A stretch of DNA of 64,000 bases. Source: DASZOC01 sp035550975 (GTDB taxonomy: Bacteria; Actinomycetota; CADDZG01; WHSQ01). The position numbers were made by a program, and so were the translations under genes. Below the pieces are notes generated by a model, which saw only the letters and a program-made list of their open reading frames with translations, was not told the origin of the DNA and made no database searches. How positions within the stretch are numbered: position 1 is the first letter of the stretch; each line of letters starts with the position of its first letter. The DNA is taken from positions 1 to 64,000 of the forward strand of contig DASZOC010000054.1 in NCBI GenBank assembly GCA_035550975.1, given 5' to 3'. Shown piece after piece: positions 1 through 7,960 of the stretch.

Positions 1-366
1 GTCGAGGGGATCCTCGTCACGGGGCGGGTGGGGGCCGAGACGGCCCTGGAGTGTTCCCGGTGCCTCGACCGGTTCGCCGGTCGTGTGGACGTCGACGTGT
101 GCGAGCTATTCGTGGCGCCCGGCCACGCCGAGCAGGCAGACGACGACGCCTACGAGGTCTCCGGGACCGAGATCGACCTCGAGCCGATGCTCAGGGATGC
201 GGTGACGCTTGCCTTGCCGCTGAATCCCCTGTGCCGGGACGCGTGCGAAGGGTTGTGTCCCACCTGCTACAAGCGGCGCGATCAAGGACCGTGTGATTGC
301 AAGCAGGAAGAGACCGACCCGAGATGGGCGGCGCTGTCGGCGCTGCGAGAGCGGTTGGAGGACTAG
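1..366 (+). CDS. DUF177 (YceD-like) protein, 5'-truncated
   Basis: The frame is open from the first base of the window, so the true start lies upstream; the GTG at 28 is internal. The visible 121 residues carry the DUF177/YceD signature: a CSRCL motif near the start, an acidic middle, and a CRDACEGLCPTC Cys cluster near the end. The family is found next to rpmF in most bacteria; plant and E. coli members are linked to 23S rRNA accumulation, but the biochemical role is not settled. It ends 11 nt before rpmF, so co-transcription with the ribosomal protein gene is expected. Confidence 0.85.
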   Translation, partial: VEGILVTGRVGAETALECSRCLDRFAGRVDVDVCELFVAPGHAEQADDDAYEVSGTEIDLEPMLRDAVTLALPLNPLCRDACEGLCPTCYKRRDQGPCDCKQEETDPRWAALSALRERLED

Positions 367-377
367 GAGGAACGACG

Positions 378-554
378 ATGGCGGTACCGAAGCGACGAAA
401 GACCGGCTCGAAGATGAGGTCGAGGCGCGCCCACTGGCGCGTAGCTGCCCCGGCCAGCTCTACGTGCCCGCAGTGCCGGCAGCCCAAGATGCCTCACCGC
501 GTCTGCGCCAACTGCGGCTACTACGCCGGTCGCCAGGCTGTAGAGACTGAGTAA
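378..554 (+). CDS. rpmF: 50S ribosomal protein L32
   Basis: This 58-residue protein starts at an ATG with a strong AGGAGG 6 nt upstream. The N-terminal MAVPKRRKT and basic stretch are typical of bacterial L32. A zinc ribbon follows, formed by CPQC and CANC pairs, so this is the zinc-binding (C+) form of L32. The last codons overlap the inferred CTG start of rnc by 8 nt, which suggests translational coupling. Confidence 0.95.
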   Translation: MAVPKRRKTGSKMRSRRAHWRVAAPASSTCPQCRQPKMPHRVCANCGYYAGRQAVETE

Positions 555-1254
555 TACGGCCCTGGGTTCCCTGGAAGCACTCGGCGTTCCCGCCGAGCTG
601 GGCCCGGTTTACGAACTCGCGCTGACGCACCGCTCGTTCGCCTTCGAGCAGCCGGAGACGGTCGAGCACAACGAGCGCCTCGAGTTCCTCGGCGACGCGA
701 TCCTCGGAGCGGTCGTCACCGATCTGATCTATTCGAAGTTCCCCGACCTCCCCGAGGGGGACCTCGCCCGCCTGCGCGCGTCGGTCGTGAATACCGCGGC
801 GCTCGCGGACATCGCGCGCTCGCTGGGTGTGGGCAAGCACCTCCGGCTCGGCAAGGGTGAGGAAGCGTCCGGGGGGCGCGACAAGGCGTCGTTGCTGGCG
901 GACTCGTTCGAAGCCATCGTGGGCGCGGTGTACCTGGATCAGGGGCTCGACGCCGCCGCGGCCGTCCTGCGTCCGCTGTTCGACCGGGTGCTCGACGAGC
1001 TCCTGGAGGAGGGCGACACCTTCGATCCGAAGACCGCTCTGCAGGAGGCCGCGGTGAAGCTCCACGGCGAGGTGCCGTTCTATCGCGTCGCTTCCAGTGG
1101 GCCGGATCACGAAAAGGCATTCACGGCGCACGTCTTCATTGGGGGCCGATCGTTCGGCTCGGGCGGCGGGCGCAGCAAGAAGGAAGCCGAGCAGGTCGCG
1201 GCGCGTGAAGCGCTCGACCGGATCGAGGGAGAGCCCGGTGCCGGCACTGGTTGA
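547..1254 (+). CDS. rnc: Ribonuclease III, inferred CTG start
   Basis: RNase III cleaves double-stranded RNA in rRNA and mRNA maturation. The catalytic signature HNERLEFLGDAILG and a downstream LADSFEAIVGAVYLDQG are present, followed by a C-terminal double-stranded RNA-binding domain with GSGGGRSKKEAEQVAA. The frame has a stop at 541-543 and no ATG, GTG or TTG until 787, which is already inside the catalytic domain. The start is therefore placed at CTG 547 (reading MSNTALGSLEALGV), overlapping the rpmF stop; CTG 562 is an alternative. The resulting 235 residues match family length. The 3' end overlaps the fpg-like gene by 17 nt. Confidence 0.88.
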   Translation: MSNTALGSLEALGVPAELGPVYELALTHRSFAFEQPETVEHNERLEFLGDAILGAVVTDLIYSKFPDLPEGDLARLRASVVNTAALADIARSLGVGKHLRLGKGEEASGGRDKASLLADSFEAIVGAVYLDQGLDAAAAVLRPLFDRVLDELLEEGDTFDPKTALQEAAVKLHGEVPFYRVASSGPDHEKAFTAHVFIGGRSFGSGGGRSKKEAEQVAAREALDRIEGEPGAGTG

Positions 1255-2083
1255 GATCGAGGTCCTCCGCCGCGACCTGGAGCGCGAGATCGTCGGACGA
1301 AGGATCAAAGACGTCGACGTGACGGCCGCGCGCAACGCGATGAAAGTCATCCCGCGTCACGGGCGCCGCAAGGACTTCCAGGCTCTCGTCGCGGGGGCGA
1401 AGTTCGAAAAGGTCGATCGCGCCGGCAACCGTCTCCTGCTCACGCTCGACAACGACCGTGTGATGGTCGTTGATCTCGGCGACACGGGGCAGCTCCTGAA
1501 GGTCAGCGCGTCGGGAGCACTCGAGACCCACACCCATCTCGTGTTCACGTTCACGATCGGCGGACAGCTCCGACTCATCGACCCAAAGGCGAACGCGGAG
1601 GTCTTCGTCGGCACGGAGCAGGAGGTCGTCGACCTCGGCTACACCTCCGTCGAAGGCATCGACGTACTCGAGCAGCAGGTGACGTGGCCGCACTTCTCCG
1701 GCATGCTCGAGGAGCGCCAGCAGCCGATGAAGGACCTGCTGATGGACGACCGGTTCATCGTCGGGCTGCGCCATCTCTACTCCGACGAGATCCTGTGGAC
1801 CGCGGCCCTGCGCTACGACCGCCCCTCGGACAAGCTGACGTCGCAGGACGTCCGCCGGCTCTACCGCGCATTGATCGAGACGATGCAGGACTCGCTGAAA
1901 GCACGCGGTACCTCGTGGGGGTCGCACGGCTTCACCGACCTCTCCGGCGTCCCCGGTCAGTACCAGCTCGAGCTGAAGGTGTTCGAGCGCGAGGGCGAGG
2001 CCTGCAAACGGTGTCGCAACGAGATCACGAAGGAGCCCTACGGGGAAGGGTTCACGTACTTCTGCCCCCAGTGCCAGTCATGA
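1238..2083 (+). CDS. Fpg/MutM-family protein lacking catalytic residues
   Basis: The 281-residue product has the full Fpg/Nei layout: N-terminal domain, helix-two-turn-helix and a C-terminal zinc finger (CKRC...CPQC). GTG 1238 follows a GAGGGAGA site and gives MPALVEIEVLRRDL. Active Fpg begins MPELPEVE; here the catalytic Glu after Pro2 is Ala3. The lesion-contacting Lys of RRGKYLLL is Asn64, HLGMTG reads DLGDTG, the DPRRFG loop reads DPKANA, and the GNIYADE Asn is His. The zinc-finger Arg is also replaced, reading YGEGFTYFCP. The fold and DNA-binding scaffold look intact, so a non-catalytic DNA-binding role is inferred. It occupies the usual mutM slot between rnc and smc. Confidence 0.85.
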   Translation: MPALVEIEVLRRDLEREIVGRRIKDVDVTAARNAMKVIPRHGRRKDFQALVAGAKFEKVDRAGNRLLLTLDNDRVMVVDLGDTGQLLKVSASGALETHTHLVFTFTIGGQLRLIDPKANAEVFVGTEQEVVDLGYTSVEGIDVLEQQVTWPHFSGMLEERQQPMKDLLMDDRFIVGLRHLYSDEILWTAALRYDRPSDKLTSQDVRRLYRALIETMQDSLKARGTSWGSHGFTDLSGVPGQYQLELKVFEREGEACKRCRNEITKEPYGEGFTYFCPQCQS

Positions 2084-2122
2084 CGACCGAACGATCGACC
2101 GAACGCGCCAGGAGGTTTCGCT

Positions 2123-2398
2123 GTGGAAGATAGGACCCGAGTCCACGTATTCGTGATGGGGGATGTCCAGGGCTACGGATTCCGTCAAGCCATCGCGGAC
2201 AAGGCCAACGAGCAAGGCGTCGCGGGTTGGGTCAAGAACCTGTCCGACGGGCGCGTCGAAGCCGTCCTGGAGGGGCCGCGCGACGAGGTCTACCGCGTCG
2301 TCGGCCTCTGCCGTGCCGGCCCGAAGGGGGCCAAGGTCAACGGCGTCCAGGTAGACCGCGAACCCCCCCGCAACGAAAAGACCTTCAAGATCAAATAG
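2123..2398 (+). CDS. acyP: Acylphosphatase
   Basis: This small cytosolic enzyme (91 residues) hydrolyses acyl phosphates. The substrate-binding loop reads VQGYGFR with the phosphate-binding Arg, and the catalytic Asn lies in WVKNLSDGRVE; both are intact. The start is GTG 2123 behind a clear AGGAGG at 2110-2115. acyP between mutM and smc is a common bacterial arrangement. The gene is followed by the 430-bp structured non-coding stretch. Confidence 0.93.
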   Translation: MEDRTRVHVFVMGDVQGYGFRQAIADKANEQGVAGWVKNLSDGRVEAVLEGPRDEVYRVVGLCRAGPKGAKVNGVQVDREPPRNEKTFKIK

Positions 2399-2411
2399 CA
2401 GCGCGGTCCCG

Positions 2412-2764
2412 CTCCCGGCTGCGGGGTGCCTTCCGGGAGGGGCGCGACGGGGGCCGCCTGAACGGCGGCTCGCCTGCTCCTTCCGGGCGGATCGCACAGG
2501 GTCGTCCCATTAACGAGCGATCCGCCCTCCAGAGCCCTCCCTACCGGGCACCCCGCATCCGTCCGCTGTCCTGGTCCCGCGCCCAGACAGGGGTGCAACG
2601 AGGGGGTCCTGGAAGGGGAGGATCTGGAGAGCACGCAAAGACCAGCGTTAGGCGTGCCCGATCGAGCACCAGCAGGCCACCTCGACGCGAGGGGCGTGCT
2701 CGGAAGCAGCCGGCGGCCGGGGGGCCGCCCGCGCCCTCCCCGTAGGACCCCCTCGTGGAGCCCC
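2412..2764. ncRNA. Candidate structured RNA between acyP and smc
   Basis: No coding region is convincing in 2399-2828, but the stretch is packed with perfect GC-rich inverted repeats. Pairings seen are 2412-2418/2433-2439, 2421-2430/2547-2556 (10 bp), 2453-2458/2464-2469, 2485-2495/2517-2527 (11 bp), 2566-2570/2586-2590, 2598-2610/2744-2756 (13 bp), 2615-2621/2735-2741, 2629-2636/2694-2701, 2680-2684/2688-2692 and 2712-2718/2723-2729. The second helix pairs the loop of the first, giving a pseudoknot topology. I found no RNase P, tmRNA or convincing SRP RNA core motif on either strand, so the class and even the strand are unknown. Confidence 0.4.
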
Positions 2765-2815
2765 GGTCACCCCAGGGGGCGCGAGGAAAGACGCCGTGGC
2801 GGGGGGCTTCGCCAC

Positions 2816-2821
2816 TAGGCT
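2816..2821 (+). promoter_or_regulatory. Putative -10 element of smc (leaderless)
   Basis: TAGGCT lies exactly 7 nt before the smc ATG, so transcription would begin at or next to the start codon. No Shine-Dalgarno sequence is present. A hairpin (2796-2801/2810-2815) abuts it upstream. Confidence 0.5.
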
Positions 2822-2828
2822 GGCCTCC

Positions 2829-5800
2829 ATGTTTGTCAAAGCCCTGCGGGTTGCGGGGTTCAAGTCGTTCGCCGACCCCACGGTGCTGCAGTTCGAGCCC
2901 GGTGTGAACGTGATCGTGGGGCCCAACGGATCCGGCAAGTCGAACATCGCCGACGCGCTGTCGTGGGTGCTCGGGTCGCAGGCGCCTTCCAGCCTCCGCG
3001 GCGCCTCCATGGAGGACGTGATCTTCGCCGGGTCCGCCGGGAGGCCGCGGCTCGGGATGGCGGAGGTCGAGCTGACTCTCGACAACACGTCGCGGATCCT
3101 GCCGCTCGACCTCCCCGAGGTCACGGTGTCGCGGACGACGGACCGGACCGGGTCGACCGAGTACCGCATCAACGGCGCCGCGTGCCGGCTGCTCGACATC
3201 CAAGAGCTGTTGAGCGATACCGGCATCGGCCGGAGCATCCACACGATCGTGGGACAGGGGCAGCTCGACGCGGTCCTGCAAGCGCGTCCGGAGGATCGGC
3301 GGTCGTTCATCGAGGAAGCCGCGCAGATCGGGAAGTTCAGGCGCCGCAAGGACCGGGCTCTGCGCAAGATCGAGCGCGTCGAAGACAACATGATGCGCCT
3401 CAACGACGTGCTCGCCGAGCTACGGCGCGCGATCCGACCGCTGAAACGACAGGCGTCGGCTGCCGCCGTCTATTCCGAGCTCGTCGGGCGCCACCGAGAG
3501 CTACGCCAGCGGCTCGCCGCGACCGAGCTGCACCGGCTCGCGGACATCGAGTCGGTCTTCGATCCGGACGTCGAGGGTCATCGCGCCGAGCTGCTCCAGG
3601 ACGAGCTCAGCCACGTTCGGGCGCGGCTCGAAGACGCCGGCGGCGAGCGGGATCGTTTGGCCGCGGCCGCGGACGAAGCCCAGCAGATGGCGTATCGGAT
3701 CGGGCGCGCATCGGACCGGCTCACGAGCCTAGGACGGCTCGCGCAGGAGCGCGCGGAGACGATCGCCGCGCGGCTCGCGGCGGAGACCGAGGAGGGGTAT
3801 CGCGAGCGCATCCGCCTGCTCGAGACCGACCTCAAGCGATGGCGGGCAGCCGGTACGGAGCTACGCGAAGCCGCCGACGCAGCGGCGGCGAAAGCACAGC
3901 ACGCCCGCGACGGGTCGGCCGCGCAACGCGAGATCGTCGAACGCGCGGAGCGAGCATTGCACGACGCGCGTGGCGAAGAGACGCTTGCAGCCCAGGCGCT
4001 TGTCCGCGCGGAGGGGAGCGAGGCCGCGGGACGCGCCAGCATCGGAGCGAGCGAAGCACGCGTCACTGCAGCCGAGGAACGCCGCGCCGCGATGGAAAGT
4101 GAGCTCGTCCACGACCGGCAGGTCGTTGCCGGCGCAGAGAAGGACGTCGCGAACCTGGAGACCGAGCTGGATGCCGCCACGGAAGCGGCGGCCGCGGCCG
4201 AGGCACGTCTCGAAGAGGCGCGGGAGCGCGCGGAGCAGCTGAAGGATCGTCTCAGCGCACGCCATTCCGATCGCGCCGCGGCAGAGGCGCGTCTACACGC
4301 GATCGAAGAGATCATCGCCCTGTTCGCCGACCAACCGGCCGTCACGAGCCGGCTAGAGCCGCTTGTCGCCGACGCGCGCGAGCGACTGGTGCTCGCCACG
4401 GCCGACGACAAGCAGGCGGCCGAGATACTCGCCTCTGCCGAGGCGGTCATAGAACAGCGGTGGAGCGAGGTGGCGCGGCAAGACGAAGAGCTGCGCCGTC
4501 TCGACGCGTTGATGTCGGGAGCCTCCGAGCGGCTCGCGGGTTCACGTCGCCGGCACGAGGTGCGCGAGATCGAACTAGCGGCGCTGGACGAGGAGCTTGC
4601 CCGGACCCGCGACGCTCTCGCCGCCGCGGAACGCGACGCGACCGAGGAGCGTGCGGCGCTGCCTGCGAGGAGAGCAGCGCTCGACGAAGCACGCGCCGCG
4701 CGGGAGCAAGCGGAGAACGCGGTGCGCGACGCGCGCCAGGCATTGTCCGCGGCAACCGCCGCGGTGAACGCGGCGGAGCTGGAGTCGCGGACCGCCGAGG
4801 AACGGGCGCTCGCAGCGCAGCTGAGGTTCGAGGAGGCCGAGAGCGGTATCGGCGACGCACAGGCGGCGCTGTCGGGCCTCGAGGACCTGCGGGCGGACCT
4901 GGCGCGGCGCCGCCGGCGCGCCGAACAGGTCGCGCGGACCGCGATCGCCGCCGCGGCGCGTGCGGCCGAATGGGCCGCCGACGCCGAGCAGAGGGCGCGG
5001 GCGACGCGCGACGAAGCACATGCAAGCGATCAGAGGCTGGCAGCGATGCGGGCGCGCGAGCGGGAGCTGACCCAGAGCCTCGAAGAGGTGAGTCGCAAGC
5101 AGAACGAAGCCGCCGTGCGACGAGCGGAGACGCGCGCGCGGACCGAGGCGATCGCCGAACGTGCCATGGACGAATGGGCGATGACCGTCGAAGACATCAC
5201 TGCGCTCGAGCGGTTCTCGTCCGAACAGGAAGTGGAAGCGCGCAGCGAGGTGGAGAAGCTCGACCGTGAGATGCGACGGATGGGCGCGGTCAATCCGCAC
5301 GCGGCCGAGGAGTATCGCGAGCTGGCCGAGCGTGAGGAGTTCCTCGTCACGCAGATCGACGACCTGCAAGCGTCGAAGCGAGACCTGATGAAGGTCGTCC
5401 ACGACGTCGACGACACGATCGTCCGGGTCTTCGGTGAAGCGTTCGAAGACGTCGCACGCGAGTTCGAAGGCGTCATCCAGCGGCTGTTCCCGGGCGGCAG
5501 CGGGGGACTGAAGCTGACCGACCCCGACGACCTTCTCGCCAGTGGCATCGAGATCGAGGCCCGGCCCCCCGGCAAGAACGTCCGCAAGCTGTCGTTGTTG
5601 TCCGGTGGGGAGCGATCTCTGGTGGCGCTCGCGTTCCTGTTCTCGATCTTCCGCTCGCGCCCGTCGCCCTTCTATCTCCTCGACGAGGTCGAAGCTGCTC
5701 TGGACGACGTCAACCTGCATCGCTTCCTGGGTCTCGTGGCCGAGCTCGAGCAGCGCGCACAGATACTGATCGTCACGCACCAGAAACGAACGATGGAGGC

Positions 5801-5885
5801 TGCCGACGTCCTCTACGGCGTCTCGATGGCCAAAGACGGAGTGTCACGCGTCATCGCCAAGCGGCTGGAGCAAGTGACCCTCTAG
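2829..5885 (+). CDS. smc: SMC chromosome-segregation ATPase, apparently hinge-less
   Basis: SMC ATPases organise and segregate chromosomes. The N-terminal head has Walker A GPNGSGKSN at residues 31-39. The C-terminal head has the ABC signature SGGE at 925-928, Walker B LLDEVEAALDD around 950-960 and the late motif ILIVTHQKRTMEAAD. The middle is long Ala/Glu/Arg-rich coiled coil. At 1018 residues the protein is about 150 shorter than usual SMC, and the midpoint (about 490-540) shows only a short IIALFADQPAVTS linker instead of the roughly 170-residue hinge. There is no CxxC zinc hook either. ATG 2829 (MFVKALRVAGFKSF) is the canonical start. Confidence 0.9.
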   Translation: MFVKALRVAGFKSFADPTVLQFEPGVNVIVGPNGSGKSNIADALSWVLGSQAPSSLRGASMEDVIFAGSAGRPRLGMAEVELTLDNTSRILPLDLPEVTVSRTTDRTGSTEYRINGAACRLLDIQELLSDTGIGRSIHTIVGQGQLDAVLQARPEDRRSFIEEAAQIGKFRRRKDRALRKIERVEDNMMRLNDVLAELRRAIRPLKRQASAAAVYSELVGRHRELRQRLAATELHRLADIESVFDPDVEGHRAELLQDELSHVRARLEDAGGERDRLAAAADEAQQMAYRIGRASDRLTSLGRLAQERAETIAARLAAETEEGYRERIRLLETDLKRWRAAGTELREAADAAAAKAQHARDGSAAQREIVERAERALHDARGEETLAAQALVRAEGSEAAGRASIGASEARVTAAEERRAAMESELVHDRQVVAGAEKDVANLETELDAATEAAAAAEARLEEARERAEQLKDRLSARHSDRAAAEARLHAIEEIIALFADQPAVTSRLEPLVADARERLVLATADDKQAAEILASAEAVIEQRWSEVARQDEELRRLDALMSGASERLAGSRRRHEVREIELAALDEELARTRDALAAAERDATEERAALPARRAALDEARAAREQAENAVRDARQALSAATAAVNAAELESRTAEERALAAQLRFEEAESGIGDAQAALSGLEDLRADLARRRRRAEQVARTAIAAAARAAEWAADAEQRARATRDEAHASDQRLAAMRARERELTQSLEEVSRKQNEAAVRRAETRARTEAIAERAMDEWAMTVEDITALERFSSEQEVEARSEVEKLDREMRRMGAVNPHAAEEYRELAEREEFLVTQIDDLQASKRDLMKVVHDVDDTIVRVFGEAFEDVAREFEGVIQRLFPGGSGGLKLTDPDDLLASGIEIEARPPGKNVRKLSLLSGGERSLVALAFLFSIFRSRPSPFYLLDEVEAALDDVNLHRFLGLVAELEQRAQILIVTHQKRTMEAADVLYGVSMAKDGVSRVIAKRLEQVTL

Positions 5886-5899
5886 GCACGACCCCGGTT

Positions 5900-5905
5900 T
5901 AGCCT
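5900..5905 (+). promoter_or_regulatory. Putative -10 element of ftsY (leaderless)
   Basis: TAGCCT is followed by 7 nt and then the ftsY ATG, and there is no Shine-Dalgarno sequence. Spacing is the same as at smc. Confidence 0.45.
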
Positions 5906-5912
5906 GTCGGGC

Positions 5913-7055
5913 ATGCCTGATGGGATCGTCCCCGAGCTACTGATCGTCCTCGGCCTCCTCGTTCTGACCGGCGCGATCGCGTTCGCGTCGCGGACGAAGC
6001 GACGGCCGACCGACAAGCCGGTGGCGCGGCCGGATACGACCCGGCCGACCGCGCAGGCCCCGGCCGAGGCGGAACAGACGATCGCGGTGGACGAGGTCCC
6101 TGCACCGGCTCCGGTCGAGACAGCCGAGCCGGCCGAAACGCGCGTCGAAGAGGAAATCCCGCGCGCGACGTTGCGCGACCGCCTCGTCAAGAGCCGCCGC
6201 TTCTTCGCCGGCCACCTGGCGCAGGTGCTCGGCTCCGCCGACGAGGACGAGGTCTGGGACGACCTCGAAGCGGCGCTGATCCAGGCAGACGTGGGCGTCG
6301 CGACGGCGACCGCCATCACGCAGCGGGTGCGGGAGTCGACCTCTCGGTCGGCGACTCGGGACCCAGAGGCGGTCAAAGCGCTCGTCGCCGACGAGTTGAA
6401 CCGCACGTTCGACGACGAGGTCGACCGCGGGCTCGTGTTCGCGCCGGAAGCGCCGAGCGTGTGGCTCGTGGTCGGCGTCAACGGAACCGGCAAGACGACG
6501 ACGATCGGGAAGCTCGCCCGCGACCTGTCGAATCGCGGACGGTCCGTCGCCCTCGCAGCCGCCGACACGTTCCGCGCCGCGGCCGACGAGCAACTCGGCG
6601 TCTGGGCGGACCGGTCCGGTGCAGACCTCGTGAAGCACCAGCATGGTGCCGATCCCGGTGCCGTCGCCTACGACGCGCTGCAGCACGCGCGTGCACGCGG
6701 CACCGACGTGCTGATCGTCGATACCGCAGGACGGCTGCATACGAAGACCCCGCTGATGGACGAGCTCGCGAAGGTCCGGCGGGTCATCGAGAAGGACGGC
6801 CGCGTCGACGAGGTCCTGTTGGTTATCGATGCGACCGCGGGTCAGAACGGGCTGGTTCAGGCCAAGGAATTCGCGCAGACGGCCGGCGTCACCGGGATCG
6901 TCCTGACGAAGCTGGACGGGACCGCGAAGGGTGGCATCGCGTTCGCCATCGAGACCGAGCTCGGGATCCCGATCAAGCTGATCGGCGTGGGGGAAGGGGC
7001 CGAGGACCTGGAGCCGTTCGAGCCCAAAGCGTTCGTCGACGCGCTCCTGTCTTAG
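5913..7055 (+). CDS. ftsY: Signal recognition particle receptor FtsY
   Basis: FtsY is the membrane-associated GTPase that docks SRP-ribosome complexes. The 380-residue product begins with a hydrophobic segment (LLIVLGLLVLTGAIAFA), then a Pro/Glu-rich linker, then the NG domain. GTPase motifs are complete: GVNGTGKTTTIGKLA, DTFRAAADEQL, DTAGRLHTK, TKLDGTAKGG and GVGEGAEDLEPF. The N-terminal membrane anchor is typical of actinobacterial FtsY. It follows smc, as in many bacteria, and its partner ffh lies three genes downstream. Confidence 0.95.
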   Translation: MPDGIVPELLIVLGLLVLTGAIAFASRTKRRPTDKPVARPDTTRPTAQAPAEAEQTIAVDEVPAPAPVETAEPAETRVEEEIPRATLRDRLVKSRRFFAGHLAQVLGSADEDEVWDDLEAALIQADVGVATATAITQRVRESTSRSATRDPEAVKALVADELNRTFDDEVDRGLVFAPEAPSVWLVVGVNGTGKTTTIGKLARDLSNRGRSVALAAADTFRAAADEQLGVWADRSGADLVKHQHGADPGAVAYDALQHARARGTDVLIVDTAGRLHTKTPLMDELAKVRRVIEKDGRVDEVLLVIDATAGQNGLVQAKEFAQTAGVTGIVLTKLDGTAKGGIAFAIETELGIPIKLIGVGEGAEDLEPFEPKAFVDALLS

Positions 7056-7057
7056 CG

Positions 7058-7960
7058 ATGAAGATCGTCGTCGCCGGCGGGACCGGGTTCCTGGGCCGTC
7101 ACATCACGCGCGCGTTGCTCGATGCGGGTCACGACGTCACCGTTCTCAGCCGCACGGCTAGGACGTCGGGCATCCCGCAACTCGCAGGCGCGAACGCGAC
7201 CGCGGCCGACGTCACCGATCCCGTATCGCTGGCCGGGAAGCTCGACGGTGCGGATGGAGTCGTCGGCGCCGTTCAGTTCCCGAACTACCCGATGGAGGTT
7301 CCCCGCAAAGGCCTCACGTTCGATCGCTACGACCGGCAGGGGACCGAGAACCTGATCGCCGAGGCAGAGAGAGCCGTGGTCTCGAGCTACGTCTACATCA
7401 GCGGCGCGGGAGCCGATCCCGCGACCCCGGTTACCTGGTACCGCGCGAAGGGGCGTGCGGAGGCCGCGTTGCGGACGAGCTCGATGGCAGCGACTGTCCT
7501 CCGGCCCTCGTGGGCATACGGACCGGAGGACAAGGCGTTGAACAAGTTCGTTCAGATCGCGCGCTATTCGCCGATCGTGCCTCGCGTCGGCGTGCGCAAG
7601 CAGCTGATCCGTCCCGTCTTCGTGCGCGACGTCGCCGCTGCTGTGGCCCGCATCTTCGAACGCGGCGCGTGGGACAAGACCTACGAGATCGGGGGCCCCG
7701 ACGTGGTGACGATGGACGAGGTCATCCGAACGATGCTCGACGTGATGGGGAAGCGGCGGCTCGTGGTAGGCGTGCCCAAGGTCCTCCCCAAGATCGCGAC
7801 CGCGCCTTTCGTGCTGCTGCCGAAGCCACCGATGACGCCCGGCGGCATCGAGTTCGCGGTGCAGGACGGGCTCGTCGACAGCACGGAGCTGGAGCGGGAC
7901 CTCGACCTGCACCCGGTCGCGCTGCGCGAAGGGTTGTCGACCTACCTCGCGCCGTCGTGA
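7058..7960 (+). CDS. NAD(P)-binding atypical SDR / epimerase-like protein
   Basis: The 300-residue product opens with a Rossmann fold dinucleotide motif (VVAGGTGFLGRH) and continues as an atypical short-chain dehydrogenase of the NDUFA9/NmrA-like type, with YISGAGAD and LRPSWAYGPEDKALN segments. A classical YxxxK catalytic pair is not obvious (WYRAKG is the nearest), so a binding or assembly role is possible. ATG 7058 lies 3 nt after ftsY, pointing to an operon. The substrate cannot be inferred. Confidence 0.75.
   Translation: MKIVVAGGTGFLGRHITRALLDAGHDVTVLSRTARTSGIPQLAGANATAADVTDPVSLAGKLDGADGVVGAVQFPNYPMEVPRKGLTFDRYDRQGTENLIAEAERAVVSSYVYISGAGADPATPVTWYRAKGRAEAALRTSSMAATVLRPSWAYGPEDKALNKFVQIARYSPIVPRVGVRKQLIRPVFVRDVAAAVARIFERGAWDKTYEIGGPDVVTMDEVIRTMLDVMGKRRLVVGVPKVLPKIATAPFVLLPKPPMTPGGIEFAVQDGLVDSTELERDLDLHPVALREGLSTYLAPS

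Noticed and set aside
787..1254. GTG 787 as the rnc start
   Set aside because: It would delete the catalytic HNERLEFLGDA motif and the ALTHRS region, which are intact in the same frame upstream.
460..1350. Long minus-strand open frame of about 296 codons
   Set aside because: It is antisense to rnc and the fpg-like gene, both with clear motifs. High-GC codon bias produces such frames; its translation has no domain.
2399..2828. RNase P RNA, tmRNA or SRP RNA
   Set aside because: No RNase P P4 core, no tmRNA tag or T-loop end. A GGAAGGAGCAG on the minus strand (near 2473-2485) recalls the SRP apical loop, but spacing and the 5' partner strand do not fit.
2796..2828. GTG 2796 as the smc start
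   Set aside because: SMC proteins begin at MFVKAL-type sequence; ATG 2829 gives this and has the -10 hexamer 7 nt upstream.
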